Positions 46,692-56,374 of a DNA stretch of 64,000 bases are shown piece by piece (positions within the stretch are counted from its first letter, which is position 1; the number at the start of each line of letters is the position of its first letter). Position numbers and translations under genes: made by a program. The notes below the pieces were generated by a model. The model had not been told where the DNA came from. It searched no databases and worked only from the letters and a program-made list of their open reading frames with translations. The DNA comes from Catalinimonas alkaloidigena (GTDB lineage: Bacteria > Bacteroidota > Bacteroidia > Cytophagales > Flexibacteraceae). Location: the NCBI RefSeq assembly GCF_900100765.1, contig NZ_FNFO01000002.1, positions 620,001 through 684,000 of the forward strand. Reading direction: 5' to 3'.

Positions 46692-47354
46692 TCAGGAGTT
46701 CTGTTTTGGTTCGTTCGCCAACAAGGCACTCAGTTGTCGATTGATCTGCTCCGCCTGTGTAAGCACCATCAAGTGGCCTCCCCGATGAATCGGCACAAAA
46801 CCGTGTATGCGCGCCGGTGGCAGGAGTCGGTCACGGGTGCCGTGGAGACGCAGGTGAATTAGCTGTCCTGTGTTGCCTGACCATGCCAACCCCTGTTGAA
46901 GTGCCCAACGCAAAAAATCGACATCAGTATCGTGCAATATGTTGCTCAAGAGGCCACGCGTACGTGCGTTATCGGCGCCAAACATCCAGTACGTAAACGG
47001 CGTAGGGATGCGCAGCAGCGACATGGGAAACCACCGCGTGATGCGAAGCTTGCCAAGCGCCCGGAACAGGGGTGGAAGTTCGTGCGGGTGCACGAAACTG
47101 GAAATCAGCACCAACCGATGCGGCGGGCGAAATCGAGACATCACCTGTGCCACGATGCCTCCAAACGAAACGCCTACAAAAACGCATATTTCTGGTGAAG
47201 TCACCTGCTCAGCAAGTCGTCGCGTGTAACCCTCCAGGGTTTCTTCTGGGCGTACGGGGAGCCACTGCAGGTACTGCTTGGTATGGCCAGGAAGAAATAT
47301 ATCCTGAAACACACGCTCGTCGGCTCCCAATCCTGGGAAGAAGACCAGGTGCAT
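46692..47354 (-). CDS. Alpha/beta hydrolase
   Basis: 220 residues. Nucleophile elbow GVSFGG, acid in HGTRDRLLP and His in GGHLMVL give the catalytic Ser-Asp-His triad. The chain starts directly at the first core strand (HLVFFPGLGADERVF). It overlaps the flavin reductase-like gene by one base, so both belong to one leftward transcript. Substrate unknown. Confidence 0.85.
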   Translation of the reverse strand: MHLVFFPGLGADERVFQDIFLPGHTKQYLQWLPVRPEETLEGYTRRLAEQVTSPEICVFVGVSFGGIVAQVMSRFRPPHRLVLISSFVHPHELPPLFRALGKLRITRWFPMSLLRIPTPFTYWMFGADNARTRGLLSNILHDTDVDFLRWALQQGLAWSGNTGQLIHLRLHGTRDRLLPPARIHGFVPIHRGGHLMVLTQAEQINRQLSALLANEPKQNS

Positions 47355-47989
47355 TACTGCGCCAGTTTGCCCTCGGCCCGGGCGTACGGCAGGCGTGTGA
47401 GTCGCTTGGGTTGGTAGTACGCATCCAGGCCGACCGATGCGACCGTATTGGCCGCTTCGAGTGCAACAAAGCCATCTTCGTCCAAGATGGATTCATCCAC
47501 CATGACTTCGATCACCTCGCCTACCATAAAAATGGTGTTGTTGGCTTTGATCAGGTGTTGTTCCGTAAACTTCAAGCCAATGCGGATATGGCTCTCGGTC
47601 ACGTAAGGGGCGGGGTGGGCTTTGGTATAGAAGGGGGTTAAACCGCACACTTCGAACTCGGACGTACCTTCGTCGTAATTGGCCGAGGTCTGATGAGCTT
47701 TCTCGACAAAATCGGCGTGAACGGCATTCATCGTATAATGGCCGATGGCCTTGATGTTGTCGAACGTATGACGTGGTACGGTCAGGGGACGCAACACAAA
47801 ACCCAGATAGGGGGGATTGGCACCTACGTGTACCACCGAATTGAAAACTGCCAAATTGGTCCGTCCATTCTCGTCAGCGGTCCCAATCAGGTTCGCCGAT
47901 TTGAATCCCGCTACAGAGTTGATGAGTTCGCGCCGAAAATTGCGCTCCATATGTTTCAGGTCGTGCGCAGAAAAGGTAACAGTCGACAT
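47354..47989 (-). CDS. Flavin reductase-like protein
   Basis: 211 residues. The FMN-binding split-barrel pattern is present: KSANLIGTADENGRTNLAVFNSVVHVGANPPYLGFVLRPLTVPRHTFDNIKAIGHYTMNAV, typical of the flavin reductase-like domain with phosphate-binding NLAVFN and TMNAV. Long C-terminal part with LIKANNTIFMVGEVIEVMVDES. The coupling to the hydrolase suggests a shared small-molecule pathway. Substrate unknown. Confidence 0.85.
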   Translation of the reverse strand: MSTVTFSAHDLKHMERNFRRELINSVAGFKSANLIGTADENGRTNLAVFNSVVHVGANPPYLGFVLRPLTVPRHTFDNIKAIGHYTMNAVHADFVEKAHQTSANYDEGTSEFEVCGLTPFYTKAHPAPYVTESHIRIGLKFTEQHLIKANNTIFMVGEVIEVMVDESILDEDGFVALEAANTVASVGLDAYYQPKRLTRLPYARAEGKLAQ

Positions 47990-47999
47990 AAGTTCAAGC

Positions 48000-48587
48000 T
48001 TAAAATTTCCACAGAAAGCCCGTGCCCGTGGGGGCTGGCTCTACACGTTGTAGCCACACGTTCAGTTGACGTCCGTGGCGGTTAAAGAAGAAAAACATGG
48101 TGGAATCGAACAGCAGAAGAAATCCGCCTTGTAGGATGAGGGCCCGGCCGTAGCCTCGCCAGCGCACCTGGTGGTTCTCTTCATTATTCGCCCGTTCGCG
48201 CAGGTACAGGCCGGTAGCAATGTACCCTACGTCGAGGCCGGCATTGAAGAGGAGGAGTTTTTCCATACGCTGTTGCATCGCAAACGTTTCAGCCATGGAA
48301 TATGAGGCAGGCGGTTGGGCACGGAGCCATTGGTATACACCCGCCCCAACAAAAGCCAGGTTCACCAGGTTCCAATATACATTCATCCGGTGAAATTCGC
48401 GAGCTTCTCCTGTACTTTGCCTGAGCATCAGGCCGTTAACGGCCAAATTGCCTACGCTCCACGTGCCCAGCGAAAGGGTGGTGAGGCGTTCGAGGCGTTG
48501 GCGTCCGGCATTGAATTGCGCCAGATTTTGTGCCTTGGTGCTTAAGCTCAGGAGAGCTGCCAAGCCGGAAAGGAGAATGTTTTTCAT
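48000..48587 (-). CDS. Membrane protein of unknown function (DUF6992-like)
   Basis: 195 residues: an N-terminal signal-like segment (MKNILLSGLAALLSLSTKA), then a set of hydrophobic segments (GTWSVGNLAVNGLMLRQ; YWNLVNLAFVGAGVYQWLR; LLLFNAGLDVGYIATGLYL; ALILQGGFLLLFDSTMFFFFNRHG) suggesting three to four membrane helices. The pattern resembles the DUF6992 proteins of Bacteroidota. The next gene downstream on this strand is the flavin reductase-like gene, 10 bases away. Function unknown. Confidence 0.7.
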   Translation of the reverse strand: MKNILLSGLAALLSLSTKAQNLAQFNAGRQRLERLTTLSLGTWSVGNLAVNGLMLRQSTGEAREFHRMNVYWNLVNLAFVGAGVYQWLRAQPPASYSMAETFAMQQRMEKLLLFNAGLDVGYIATGLYLRERANNEENHQVRWRGYGRALILQGGFLLLFDSTMFFFFNRHGRQLNVWLQRVEPAPTGTGFLWKF

Positions 48588-48635
48588 GCATATGGGGCGT
48601 ATCTTCAGGTAAGAACGCCCCGCGACCCGAAAGGT

Positions 48636-49292
48636 TTACCAGACGAGTTCGTCGAACGAGCGATATGCAAACAGCAGGAGGTACAACCCTACGCCCGCCA
48701 ACACGATCCCGGCCAGGCGATTCAGCCACGTCAGCAGCGTAACGGTGATGAACCGGCTGAGCTGCCGCGATAAGTAAACTTTCAGGATGTCGGTCATGAA
48801 TACCGTACCCAACAAACCCAGGTAAAAAAGAAAGTCATGCCAACGGGTGTAATGCGTACGCAAGGCCACTGTGCTGGCCACCCCTACCCAAAACAGGAGT
48901 ACAAACGGATTGATGCCGTTCAGCAGCATGCCTTTGGTAATCTGGCGCCCCGCGTCCCGGCGGCTGATGCCGAAACGATCGGTTTGGAACGAGTCAGTGG
49001 GAGCTAAAGAAGGTTTTTTGAAAAACGACCCGATGCCGAACCCAATCAGGATAAGGCCGCCGATCAGCCCGAGGGTCAGGTTCACGGTCCCATTGTCGCT
49101 TGTGACGCGGCCCACGCCCAGGTACGTTGCGGCGGCGTATAGCATGTCGGTCAGAAAGATGCCGGTTACCAGCAATAAACCCGCCCGAAATCCCTTCTGG
49201 ATGCTATTTTGGAGCAACGCAAAAAACACCGGACCAATCATAATGGCCAGCGAAAGGCCGAAGAAAATACCGCTTCCCAACGCCTGAATCAT
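48636..49292 (-). CDS. LysE family exporter
   Basis: 218 residues from ATG 49290-49292 (four-base overlap with the GH3 gene). Six hydrophobic segments in the LysE order: FFGLSLAIMIGPVFFALLQNSI with the GP motif, a second block GLLLVTGIFLTDMLYAAATYL, LGLIGGLILIGFGIGSFF, then KGMLLNGINPFVLLFWVGV, DFLFYLGLLGTVF and the last pair. LysE proteins export amino acids or small metabolites. With the GH3-type gene upstream, it could export the amino-acid conjugate, but that is speculation. Confidence 0.88.
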   Translation of the reverse strand: MIQALGSGIFFGLSLAIMIGPVFFALLQNSIQKGFRAGLLLVTGIFLTDMLYAAATYLGVGRVTSDNGTVNLTLGLIGGLILIGFGIGSFFKKPSLAPTDSFQTDRFGISRRDAGRQITKGMLLNGINPFVLLFWVGVASTVALRTHYTRWHDFLFYLGLLGTVFMTDILKVYLSRQLSRFITVTLLTWLNRLAGIVLAGVGLYLLLFAYRSFDELVW

Positions 49293-50848
49293 GCGTCGAT
49301 GCCTTCCTCGCGGAGAAACGCTTCCCACTGGGCCAGCGTGTTTTTCTTCAGCACGCGTGGAAATTTATTTTGACCGCCTTCTTTCCCTTGCAGTTTCATC
49401 CACTTGTAAAAAAGTGCGGAGGGCACAATTTGCACAGAAACCTCTTTCAGGGCCGCAATCCGCTCTACCCGGTAGTCATCGTTCAGTACTTTCAGGTGAT
49501 CGTCGAGGCGCTGGCGAACTTCGGCCGCGTTGGCAGGGTCGTCGGTGCCGATCCACCAGCGATGAGCAAACAGTGAGTCATGTGGAATGCCCGCTACGCC
49601 GAACTCTTTGATGTCGAGGTTCAACTCTTCGGCAACGAGCCGCACGGCTTTGTTCATGTTGTCGACCGACAGGTGCTCACCACATAAACTCAGGAAATGT
49701 TTGGTCCGCCCTGTAATCACAATTTCGTTTAAAGCCCGGTTGGTCAGCTTGACGGTATCGCCAATCAGGTAGCGCCAGGTGCCCGCACAGGTGGAGAGCA
49801 GAAGCGCATACTCTTTCTCTTCCTCAATCTGGTGAATCATGAGGGTCTCCGGATCGGCCACTAGTTCGCCGTTGTCGTCGAAGTTTCGGTCGTTGAACGG
49901 CACAAACTCCATGAAAATACCGTTGTCGAGCACCAGCTTCATCCCATCGGGATTGGGGCGGGACTGGTAAGCCACAAAGCCTTCGGAAGCCAGATAGGTC
50001 TCGATGTAGGTAAGCGGATGCGCCAGCAGCTTCTCGAACCCTTTGCGATAAGGCTCAAACGAAACCCCACCGTGGCAATAGATCGTCAGGTTCGGCCAGA
50101 TGTCGTGAATGGTCGCTACCTGATAGTGATGAATGATTTTCTCCAGCAGGATTTGAATCCAGGCCGGAACGCCCACAATTACGCCGATGTCCCAATCGCT
50201 GGCGCGCCGGGTAATCTCATCGAGTTTGGCATTCCAGTCGGTTTCTTTGGCGATTTGCGGCCCTGGCTTGTAAAAGTGCTGGAACCAGAACGGAATCTGG
50301 CTGGCCTGGATGCCGCTCAGGTCGCCTTCAAAGAAGGTCCCGCTGTAATTAAGGTGCGTGCTTCCGCCCAGCATCAGGATGCCCTTCTCGAAAATATTGG
50401 TCGGGAGGTTGTAGTACCCTAACGTGAAAATCTGCTTGGTGCCCGTCCGCTGAATGGCCCGGGTCATCTCCTTAGTAATGGGGATATGCTTGGTAGACGC
50501 CTCGGAGGTGCCCGAGCTCAACGCAAAGTACCGCACCTGTCCGGGCCAGCATACATCCCGCTCGCCGGCTTTCGCCCGTTTCCACCACTGTTCAAAAATC
50601 TGGTTGTAATTGTAGATTGGGACGTTACGACGGTAGAGGTAGTAAAACTCGTCGGGCTGAGGCGTAGCAAAGCTGTGCAGGATTTCCCGAAAGCCGTACG
50701 CCTGGCCAAATTCGGTATCGCGTGCCTTGGTGAGTAGTTTCTTCAAGACCTTACGTTGCATCTGCAGCGGTGTGGGCAGGAGAGGACGCAACGTGGTTTT
50801 CTGTCGGAGCTTAATACCTCTCTTAATAAGCGATCCCAGAATGGGCAT
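49289..50848 (-). CDS. GH3-type acyl-adenylate amidosynthetase family protein
   Basis: 519 residues, the standard GH3 length. ANL-fold motifs include the phosphate loop SSGTSEASTKHIPIT, the GVPAWIQILLEKII region, CHGGVSFEPY, ATP-binding YLASEGFVAYQSRPN and DTVKLTNRALNEIVITGRTKHF. Plant members adenylate hormones and couple them to amino acids; Bacteroidota members are common but uncharacterised. It overlaps the LysE-type exporter gene. The upstream YggS gene is divergent. Confidence 0.88.
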   Translation of the reverse strand: MPILGSLIKRGIKLRQKTTLRPLLPTPLQMQRKVLKKLLTKARDTEFGQAYGFREILHSFATPQPDEFYYLYRRNVPIYNYNQIFEQWWKRAKAGERDVCWPGQVRYFALSSGTSEASTKHIPITKEMTRAIQRTGTKQIFTLGYYNLPTNIFEKGILMLGGSTHLNYSGTFFEGDLSGIQASQIPFWFQHFYKPGPQIAKETDWNAKLDEITRRASDWDIGVIVGVPAWIQILLEKIIHHYQVATIHDIWPNLTIYCHGGVSFEPYRKGFEKLLAHPLTYIETYLASEGFVAYQSRPNPDGMKLVLDNGIFMEFVPFNDRNFDDNGELVADPETLMIHQIEEEKEYALLLSTCAGTWRYLIGDTVKLTNRALNEIVITGRTKHFLSLCGEHLSVDNMNKAVRLVAEELNLDIKEFGVAGIPHDSLFAHRWWIGTDDPANAAEVRQRLDDHLKVLNDDYRVERIAALKEVSVQIVPSALFYKWMKLQGKEGGQNKFPRVLKKNTLAQWEAFLREEGIDA

Positions 50849-51064
50849 AAAAATAAGTTTGTTAAACGGTGCTTGTCAGCGTCAGGTGGCAAAAATAGAA
50901 GATTTGCTTGCTATCGGTAACGGCAACACCCTGAGGTTTTGGCGGTTATGTAATGAAGATACCACTTTTAAAGAAAAAACAAATCAAATTGGAGGGCGCG
51001 CTTGCCGCAAGGCTTTTGCCAAATATGGGCGATATGGCCTAGCTTTACCCCAAAAGTTTGCAAA

Positions 51065-51733
51065 ATGAGCACAATTTCTCATCAATTATCTCACTACCGT
51101 CAAATTGTACAGCCTTACGGAGCCAAGCTAGTGGCCGTCAGCAAGACAAAGCCTGTAGAGATGCTGCAGGAAGCTTACGAGGCGGGGCAACGTGATTTTG
51201 GAGAGAACAAAGTGCAGGAAATGGTAGCCAAACAAGCGGAAATGCCGGAGGACACGCGCTGGCACCTGATTGGCCACCTGCAAACCAACAAAGTGAAATA
51301 CATCGCGCCGTTTGTCCACCTGATTCATTCGGTGGATAGCCTGAAATTGTTGCGGGAAATCAACAAGCAGGGTCGAAAAGCCGACCGGGTCATCGGGTGC
51401 CTGTTGCAGATCTACATCGCTTCAGAAGAAACCAAATTTGGGCTTTTGCCGGAAGAGGCACGCGAGCTTCTGGCCTCGGAAGAGGTAGCGCAGATGGAAC
51501 ACATCCAAATCCGTGGGTTGATGGGCATGGCGACTAATACCGACAACGAAACGCAGATTCGCAGCGAGTTTCGGTCACTGAGGCAACTGATGGAAGCATT
51601 TGCATTAAAGTTCGAAGGACCTCAGGTAGCGTGGACGGAACTATCGATGGGCATGAGCGGCGATTACCAGATGGCCCTCGAAGAAGGCAGCACCATGATT
51701 CGCGTGGGTAGTTCCATCTTCGGAGCACGCTAA
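51065..51733 (+). CDS. YggS family pyridoxal phosphate protein
   Basis: 222 residues from ATG 51065-51067. PLP-binding start AKLVAVSKTKPVEMLQEAYEAGQRDFGENKVQEM with the Lys of SKTK, the motif WHLIGHLQTNKVKYI and the end LSMGMSGDYQMALEEGSTMIRVGSSIFG. The proteins bind PLP and maintain B6 balance; no enzyme activity is clear. Stands alone before a 530-base gap. Confidence 0.94.
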   Translation: MSTISHQLSHYRQIVQPYGAKLVAVSKTKPVEMLQEAYEAGQRDFGENKVQEMVAKQAEMPEDTRWHLIGHLQTNKVKYIAPFVHLIHSVDSLKLLREINKQGRKADRVIGCLLQIYIASEETKFGLLPEEARELLASEEVAQMEHIQIRGLMGMATNTDNETQIRSEFRSLRQLMEAFALKFEGPQVAWTELSMGMSGDYQMALEEGSTMIRVGSSIFGAR

Positions 51734-52261
51734 CACCATGAGAGTCAGGCGATAGGGTTTGAAGCGAAGGAGGCTGAAATCAAGTAAGGTAAATCCTGGT
51801 CCGATCACCGGAGCCACTATTTATTTTCTATATTTAAGAAGAAAGCACAAGTTGTCATAAGAAAAATCCGTTATAGAGGAAATAGCTTTTCGTGCTGTAA
51901 GGGTTGTTTTTGTTTATTAATGGAGCAATTAGGTGTTTTTGTCTAAAATTTAGATAAAAATATTTATTTTATCTAAATTGAGGTAGCATTCTACGTGAAT
52001 CCTCCGTGGTGCTCAAGGTTATAATTCAGATATTTGGCTAATCACCATCTGTCATAGTATCGCTCCGCCAAGCATCTCTCAATTTCTAAATAACCTACTG
52101 GTAGCACACCATGTTTGGCTTCTCCACAGGCGGCAGAAGATGCAATACGAAGCTGGGAACTGTATTGTAGTGTTGCCCTGAGCAGTGTGGTGTGCAGGAG
52201 TTTTTAGCTTTATTTATATGCAGGTCTACCACGATGCACTCGGGTAGAGGTTAAGATCATT
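51734..52261. other. Non-coding gap with a 13-bp inverted repeat before the hybrid kinase
   Basis: No gene is seen. An AT-rich palindrome AATTTAGATAAAA (51947-51959) / TTTTATCTAAATT (51967-51979) with a seven-base loop, plus an additional TCTAAAATTTAGA (51942-51954), suggests an operator or a leader structure. It lies about 280 bases before the start of the kinase gene. The T-rich flanks are typical of promoters here. Confidence 0.5.
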
Positions 52262-55108
52262 GTGAATAATCTAGTAAGCGAAGGCGTTAGTAGCCTTATC
52301 CATGCGATCAAAGACATCGCCTGTCTGGTAACAGAGGCTAATGGTAACCTATTGGCTATGAACCAACTGGCAGAGCAGATGTTTTGTGTGGAAGGACCAC
52401 GTCTGTCGCTGAAACGCTGTGCCTGGACGATCCACGCCGATCGTCATCAGATCATTCTGCATGAGCAAACCCACGCGCCGAATAACAACCTTACTGATCT
52501 ACTCGACTTCCTGCCGGTAGGGAGCGCGTCGTCCTGGACAGTGCTCCGCGAAGGCGCCTTTGTGCAATCGGTCACCATTGCGGTGTCGGAACTGGTACAA
52601 GCCGGAGAAGGGGGACACCTGATCTGCATTACTCCCGGTACAGAACAAACGCTGTCTGCCGCGGTATCAGACTACCAGCAGCTGCGGTTTGCCAGTGCCA
52701 TCAGCCACATTTCCGACCTGATCCTGAGCGACGATACCGAAAAGGTCTACCGCGAGATGGTGAACATTGTGGGGAAAGCGCTCGAGATGGAACGTTGTTC
52801 AGTCTACGAAGTCAATGATACCCAGGGCTATCTGAAAGAAAAGTTTGAGTGGGTAGACCAGGAAAGTGATCCGTCGCGCACCTCTTCATTAGTGAGTTAT
52901 CCACTTAAGAAGTTTAAAAACGCTACGGAGTATTTTCGCAAAGAAAAGAAATGGCTCGTCAGCCATAAAAATCAGCCCTTGCCTCTGTTGGTCCAGGATG
53001 GTTCCTGGCAGCTTCTGCACGAAGAAATGGATTTGGGCAGCATATATGCGTTTCCGTTTCATTTCCGTCCGGGCAAATATCTTTTACTCATTGCGCATCG
53101 CCATCAGGAACTGCACCGGCTTTCGCCCGAAGAACTGGAGTTCGTCGAAGCGGTTATTAAGCAGGTCAGTATTTCGCTGAACCAAAGTGAGCGCGAAAAC
53201 AAATACCGATTCCTTTCGGAGAATTCAACCGACGTAGTGCTGTTACTGGATTTGCACGGCCGCTACAAATACATTTCGCAGGCTGCCAAAGAAGTGTATG
53301 GCTATGAGCCGGACGAACTGTTGGGGCGGGAGGTCTTTGAGTTTGTGCATCCGGACGATGCTGCCGATCTGCATGCTCTTTTCGCGGAAAAACGGGCGGA
53401 ACAAGTGCCCTTTATGAAACGCTACCGCCGCCGCCGCAAAGACGGAACGTACGTGTGGATGGAATATACGGTAAAAATGGTATACCGAAACCGTCGTTTG
53501 GTAGGCGTGCAGGCGGCTGGTCGTGACATCACCGAACGGAAACGTGTGGAAGAAGCATTGGTCGTGGCCAAAGAGCAGGCTGAGGCCTTAGCGAAGACCA
53601 AGGAGATGTTTCTGTCAACCATGAGCCACGAAATTCGGACGCCGCTTAACGCGGTTATCGGATTTGTACACCTGTTGTTGGACGAAAATCCACGTCCCGA
53701 CCAGCGGGATACGCTGAATGCGCTGCAGTTCTCTGCCAAACAGCTTTATCAATTGCTGAACGACATCCTGGATCTGAATAAAATCGATGCCGGTAAAATT
53801 GCCCTGGAGTCGATTGCGTTCAAGTTTCAACCTTTGTTGGAAGGCCTGGAGAAATCGTTCGTTTTGCGCGCCAAGCAGAAATCAATTGCTTTGCGCACCG
53901 ACATTGATCCGGCTTTGCCCGAGGTCGTGCAGGGCGACCCTGTCCGTCTGATGCAGATTCTGACCAATCTGTTGAGTAACGCCATCAAATTCACCGAACA
54001 GGGAAGCGTGACTTTGCGAGCGCAGGTAGAAGAGGAGACCGATACGCATGTCTGGATACGTTTTAGCGTAATCGATACCGGTATTGGTATTCCGGCCGAC
54101 AAGCGCGATGCGATTTTTGAAAGTTTTACGCAAGCCAGCCCAGACATTGCCCGCCGCTTTGCCGGTACGGGGTTGGGGCTGGCCATCACCAAAAAGCTGA
54201 TTCAATTGCAGGGAGGAGACATCGCGGTAGAGAGCGTGGAAGGACAGGGCAGCACCTTCAGCTTCAACCTGAAAATGGAGAAAGGCCACCCAGATCAGGT
54301 ACAGGAGAACGAAGCGAAAGCAACCGTGGACCTGACAGGGGTTCGCCTGCTGGTGGCCGAGGACAACGAGATCAACCGGGAGGTCGTAGGGCGTTTTCTG
54401 AGCAAATGGCACATCAAAGCCGACTACGCTCTTAACGGTCAGGAAGCCGTCGACATGTGGGAGCAACCGGACGTCGCTTACGACTTACTGTTGATGGATT
54501 TGCACATGCCCCACTGCGATGGCTTTGAGGCGGCAGCAAAAATTCGTGCGTTGGAGCGCCAGGAAGCACGGGCTTCGATACCCATCGTGGCCTTCACCGC
54601 TTCGGCTTCATCTGCGGTACAAGAGAAAATTCTACAGGCTGGCATGGACGATTTCATTCCGAAGCCTTTCAAACCCGTTGAGCTTTATAACGTTATTGCT
54701 AAGCATATACGACCTCAGACCACCACGGAGCGCCCGCCTATGCCCTCGCAGATCAATTTCAGTAACCTAGTAGAAATCTCTAACGACGACCCTGTTTTTC
54801 TGGTGAGCTTGGTGCATATGTACATCAAAGCCTTGCGCCAGTTCGAGAAAGAAATCCGCGAAGCTCTGTTGATGGCTAGCCACGATCGCGTCCGCGAAGT
54901 GTCACACCGTCACTGGGGAACGTTGCTATCACTGGAAGTAGAGGCCTTGATCAAGCTGGTCGAAAGCAGTAAGCAGCAGGTAAAAGATCCGAACTACGAC
55001 TCCTACCAGGCTACGGCGCTTGTTAATCGCATTGCTGAGTTGGTCGGCGAAATGATCCGCGAGCTTCAGACCCACCTGCCAGACGATCAGGAGAGTTTAG
55101 AGCGGTAG
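52262..55108 (+). CDS. Hybrid sensor histidine kinase
   Basis: 948 residues starting at GTG 52262. Order: N-terminal PAS-like domain, a GAF-like domain (about 150-320), a PAS domain (ENKYRFLSENSTDVVLLLDLHGRYKYIS), HisKA with phosphoacceptor His456 ([16 protein letters not shown]), HATPase ([25 protein letters not shown]), a receiver (VAEDNEINREVVG, Asp746 in LLLMDLHMPHCDGF, KPFKP) and a C-terminal HPt-like helix bundle with His882 (VSHRHWG). No membrane span, so cytoplasmic sensing. Its end overlaps the convergent nspC by 22 bases. Confidence 0.9.
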   Translation: MNNLVSEGVSSLIHAIKDIACLVTEANGNLLAMNQLAEQMFCVEGPRLSLKRCAWTIHADRHQIILHEQTHAPNNNLTDLLDFLPVGSASSWTVLREGAFVQSVTIAVSELVQAGEGGHLICITPGTEQTLSAAVSDYQQLRFASAISHISDLILSDDTEKVYREMVNIVGKALEMERCSVYEVNDTQGYLKEKFEWVDQESDPSRTSSLVSYPLKKFKNATEYFRKEKKWLVSHKNQPLPLLVQDGSWQLLHEEMDLGSIYAFPFHFRPGKYLLLIAHRHQELHRLSPEELEFVEAVIKQVSISLNQSERENKYRFLSENSTDVVLLLDLHGRYKYISQAAKEVYGYEPDELLGREVFEFVHPDDAADLHALFAEKRAEQVPFMKRYRRRRKDGTYVWMEYTVKMVYRNRRLVGVQAAGRDITERKRVEEALVVAKEQAEALAKTKEMFLSTMSHEIRTPLNAVIGFVHLLLDENPRPDQRDTLNALQFSAKQLYQLLNDILDLNKIDAGKIALESIAFKFQPLLEGLEKSFVLRAKQKSIALRTDIDPALPEVVQGDPVRLMQILTNLLSNAIKFTEQGSVTLRAQVEEETDTHVWIRFSVIDTGIGIPADKRDAIFESFTQASPDIARRFAGTGLGLAITKKLIQLQGGDIAVESVEGQGSTFSFNLKMEKGHPDQVQENEAKATVDLTGVRLLVAEDNEINREVVGRFLSKWHIKADYALNGQEAVDMWEQPDVAYDLLLMDLHMPHCDGFEAAAKIRALERQEARASIPIVAFTASASSAVQEKILQAGMDDFIPKPFKPVELYNVIAKHIRPQTTTERPPMPSQINFSNLVEISNDDPVFLVSLVHMYIKALRQFEKEIREALLMASHDRVREVSHRHWGTLLSLEVEALIKLVESSKQQVKDPNYDSYQATALVNRIAELVGEMIRELQTHLPDDQESLER

Positions 55109-56262
55109 TCCTCGTAGCTGAATTTACGCACTAGCTCAAAACTCCCGTCTTCATGCCAGATGCCTAACGACGGATGCCGTACGCCGTTGAAAAAGGTGGT
55201 CTTCACCATCGTGTAATGCATCATGTCATCGAATACCAACCGGTTGCCGATTTGCAACGGCCGATCAAAGCGGTAGTCTCCTACATAATCGCCAGCCAAA
55301 CATGTGCTTCCCCCAATCCGGTATGCCGTTGCGGTAGGGACGGCATCGTACGCTCCTAAAATCTTAGGCTTGTAGGGCATCTCGATGCAGTCGGGCATGT
55401 GCGCCGAAATCGAGGCGTCGATAATAACGGCCTGAATCCCCTGGCTGTCGAAAATATCCTGTACGGTCGTTACCAGATAGCCCGTCTGCCAGGCAATGGC
55501 TGCTCCTGGCTCCAGAATTACCTTGACATCGTACTTTTCCTGGAATTGTTTGAGTACCCGGATCAGGTGCGCGACGTCGTAGCCTTCACGCGTCATCAGG
55601 TGACCTCCACCCATGTTCACCCATTTGGCCTGGTGCAACAGCTTACCGAAGCGATCTTCAATGGCGGCCAACGTGCGCTCTAGCGCATACGAATCGCTTT
55701 CGCAAAGTGTATGAAAATGCAGTCCTTCAATTCCTTCGGGCAATTGATCACCGAAATGCGGAGCGGTCTGTCCCAAACGTGAGCCCGGTATACAAGGATT
55801 GTACAGGTCTGTGGTCACTTCGGCATATTCCGGGTTGATCCGAATCGCGCACGAAATCTTTTTCGAAGCATGCTGCACCCGCGGCTTAAAACGCTCCCAC
55901 TGGTTAAGCGAATTAAACGAAAGGTGGTCGGAATACCGCAGGATGTCCTCGAACTCGTCTTCAAAGTAAGCAGTACTGAAGCAATGCACTTCGCCTCCAA
56001 ACTCTTCATACCCAAGACGGGCTTCGTAAAGTCCGCTACTGGCGGTACCGGACAAATACTTGCGTATTAGCGGAAAAGCACCAAACATGGCGAAACCCTT
56101 CAACGCCAGAATGATCTGGGCGCCAGACTCTTCTTGCACGAACTTAATCAGTTCCAAATTTTCGCGCAGGCGCTTTTCTTCCAGCACAAAGCAAGCCGAA
56201 GGAATGGCCTGAAAATCGACCGTGGGATAGGTACGTTGGAGGGCGAGCGGTGTTTTTTGCAT
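55087..56262 (-). CDS. nspC: Carboxynorspermidine decarboxylase
   Basis: 391 residues. PLP enzyme of the alanine racemase-like fold: the Lys of ILALKGFAMFG, SLNQWERF, GLHFHTLCESDSYALERTLAAIE, VNMGGGHLMTR, ILEPGAAIAW and CLAGDYVGDYRF agree with NspC, which makes norspermidine or spermidine from the carboxy precursor. Bacteroidota use this route for spermidine. The start ATG 56260-56262 is clear. The matching dehydrogenase gene is not in the window. Confidence 0.94.
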   Translation of the reverse strand: MQKTPLALQRTYPTVDFQAIPSACFVLEEKRLRENLELIKFVQEESGAQIILALKGFAMFGAFPLIRKYLSGTASSGLYEARLGYEEFGGEVHCFSTAYFEDEFEDILRYSDHLSFNSLNQWERFKPRVQHASKKISCAIRINPEYAEVTTDLYNPCIPGSRLGQTAPHFGDQLPEGIEGLHFHTLCESDSYALERTLAAIEDRFGKLLHQAKWVNMGGGHLMTREGYDVAHLIRVLKQFQEKYDVKVILEPGAAIAWQTGYLVTTVQDIFDSQGIQAVIIDASISAHMPDCIEMPYKPKILGAYDAVPTATAYRIGGSTCLAGDYVGDYRFDRPLQIGNRLVFDDMMHYTMVKTTFFNGVRHPSLGIWHEDGSFELVRKFSYEDYRSKLS

Positions 56263-56318
56263 GAGGAAATGGTTCGAGGCGCAAGTTAAAAGCTACGGAC
56301 CGAAGTCGGTATAAACGA

Positions 56319-56347
56319 AAGAGGAACGACATGATGTCATTCCTCTT
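56319..56347 (-). terminator. Terminator between the sugar transferase and nspC
   Basis: Palindromic hairpin: arms AAGAGGAA / TTCCTCTT and inner GACAT / ATGTC, then TTTCGTTTATA on the minus strand. It lies 28 bases after the stop of the sugar transferase gene. Confidence 0.6.
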
Positions 56348-56374
56348 AGAATCTCGAAGAAGTCTACGGAACGG

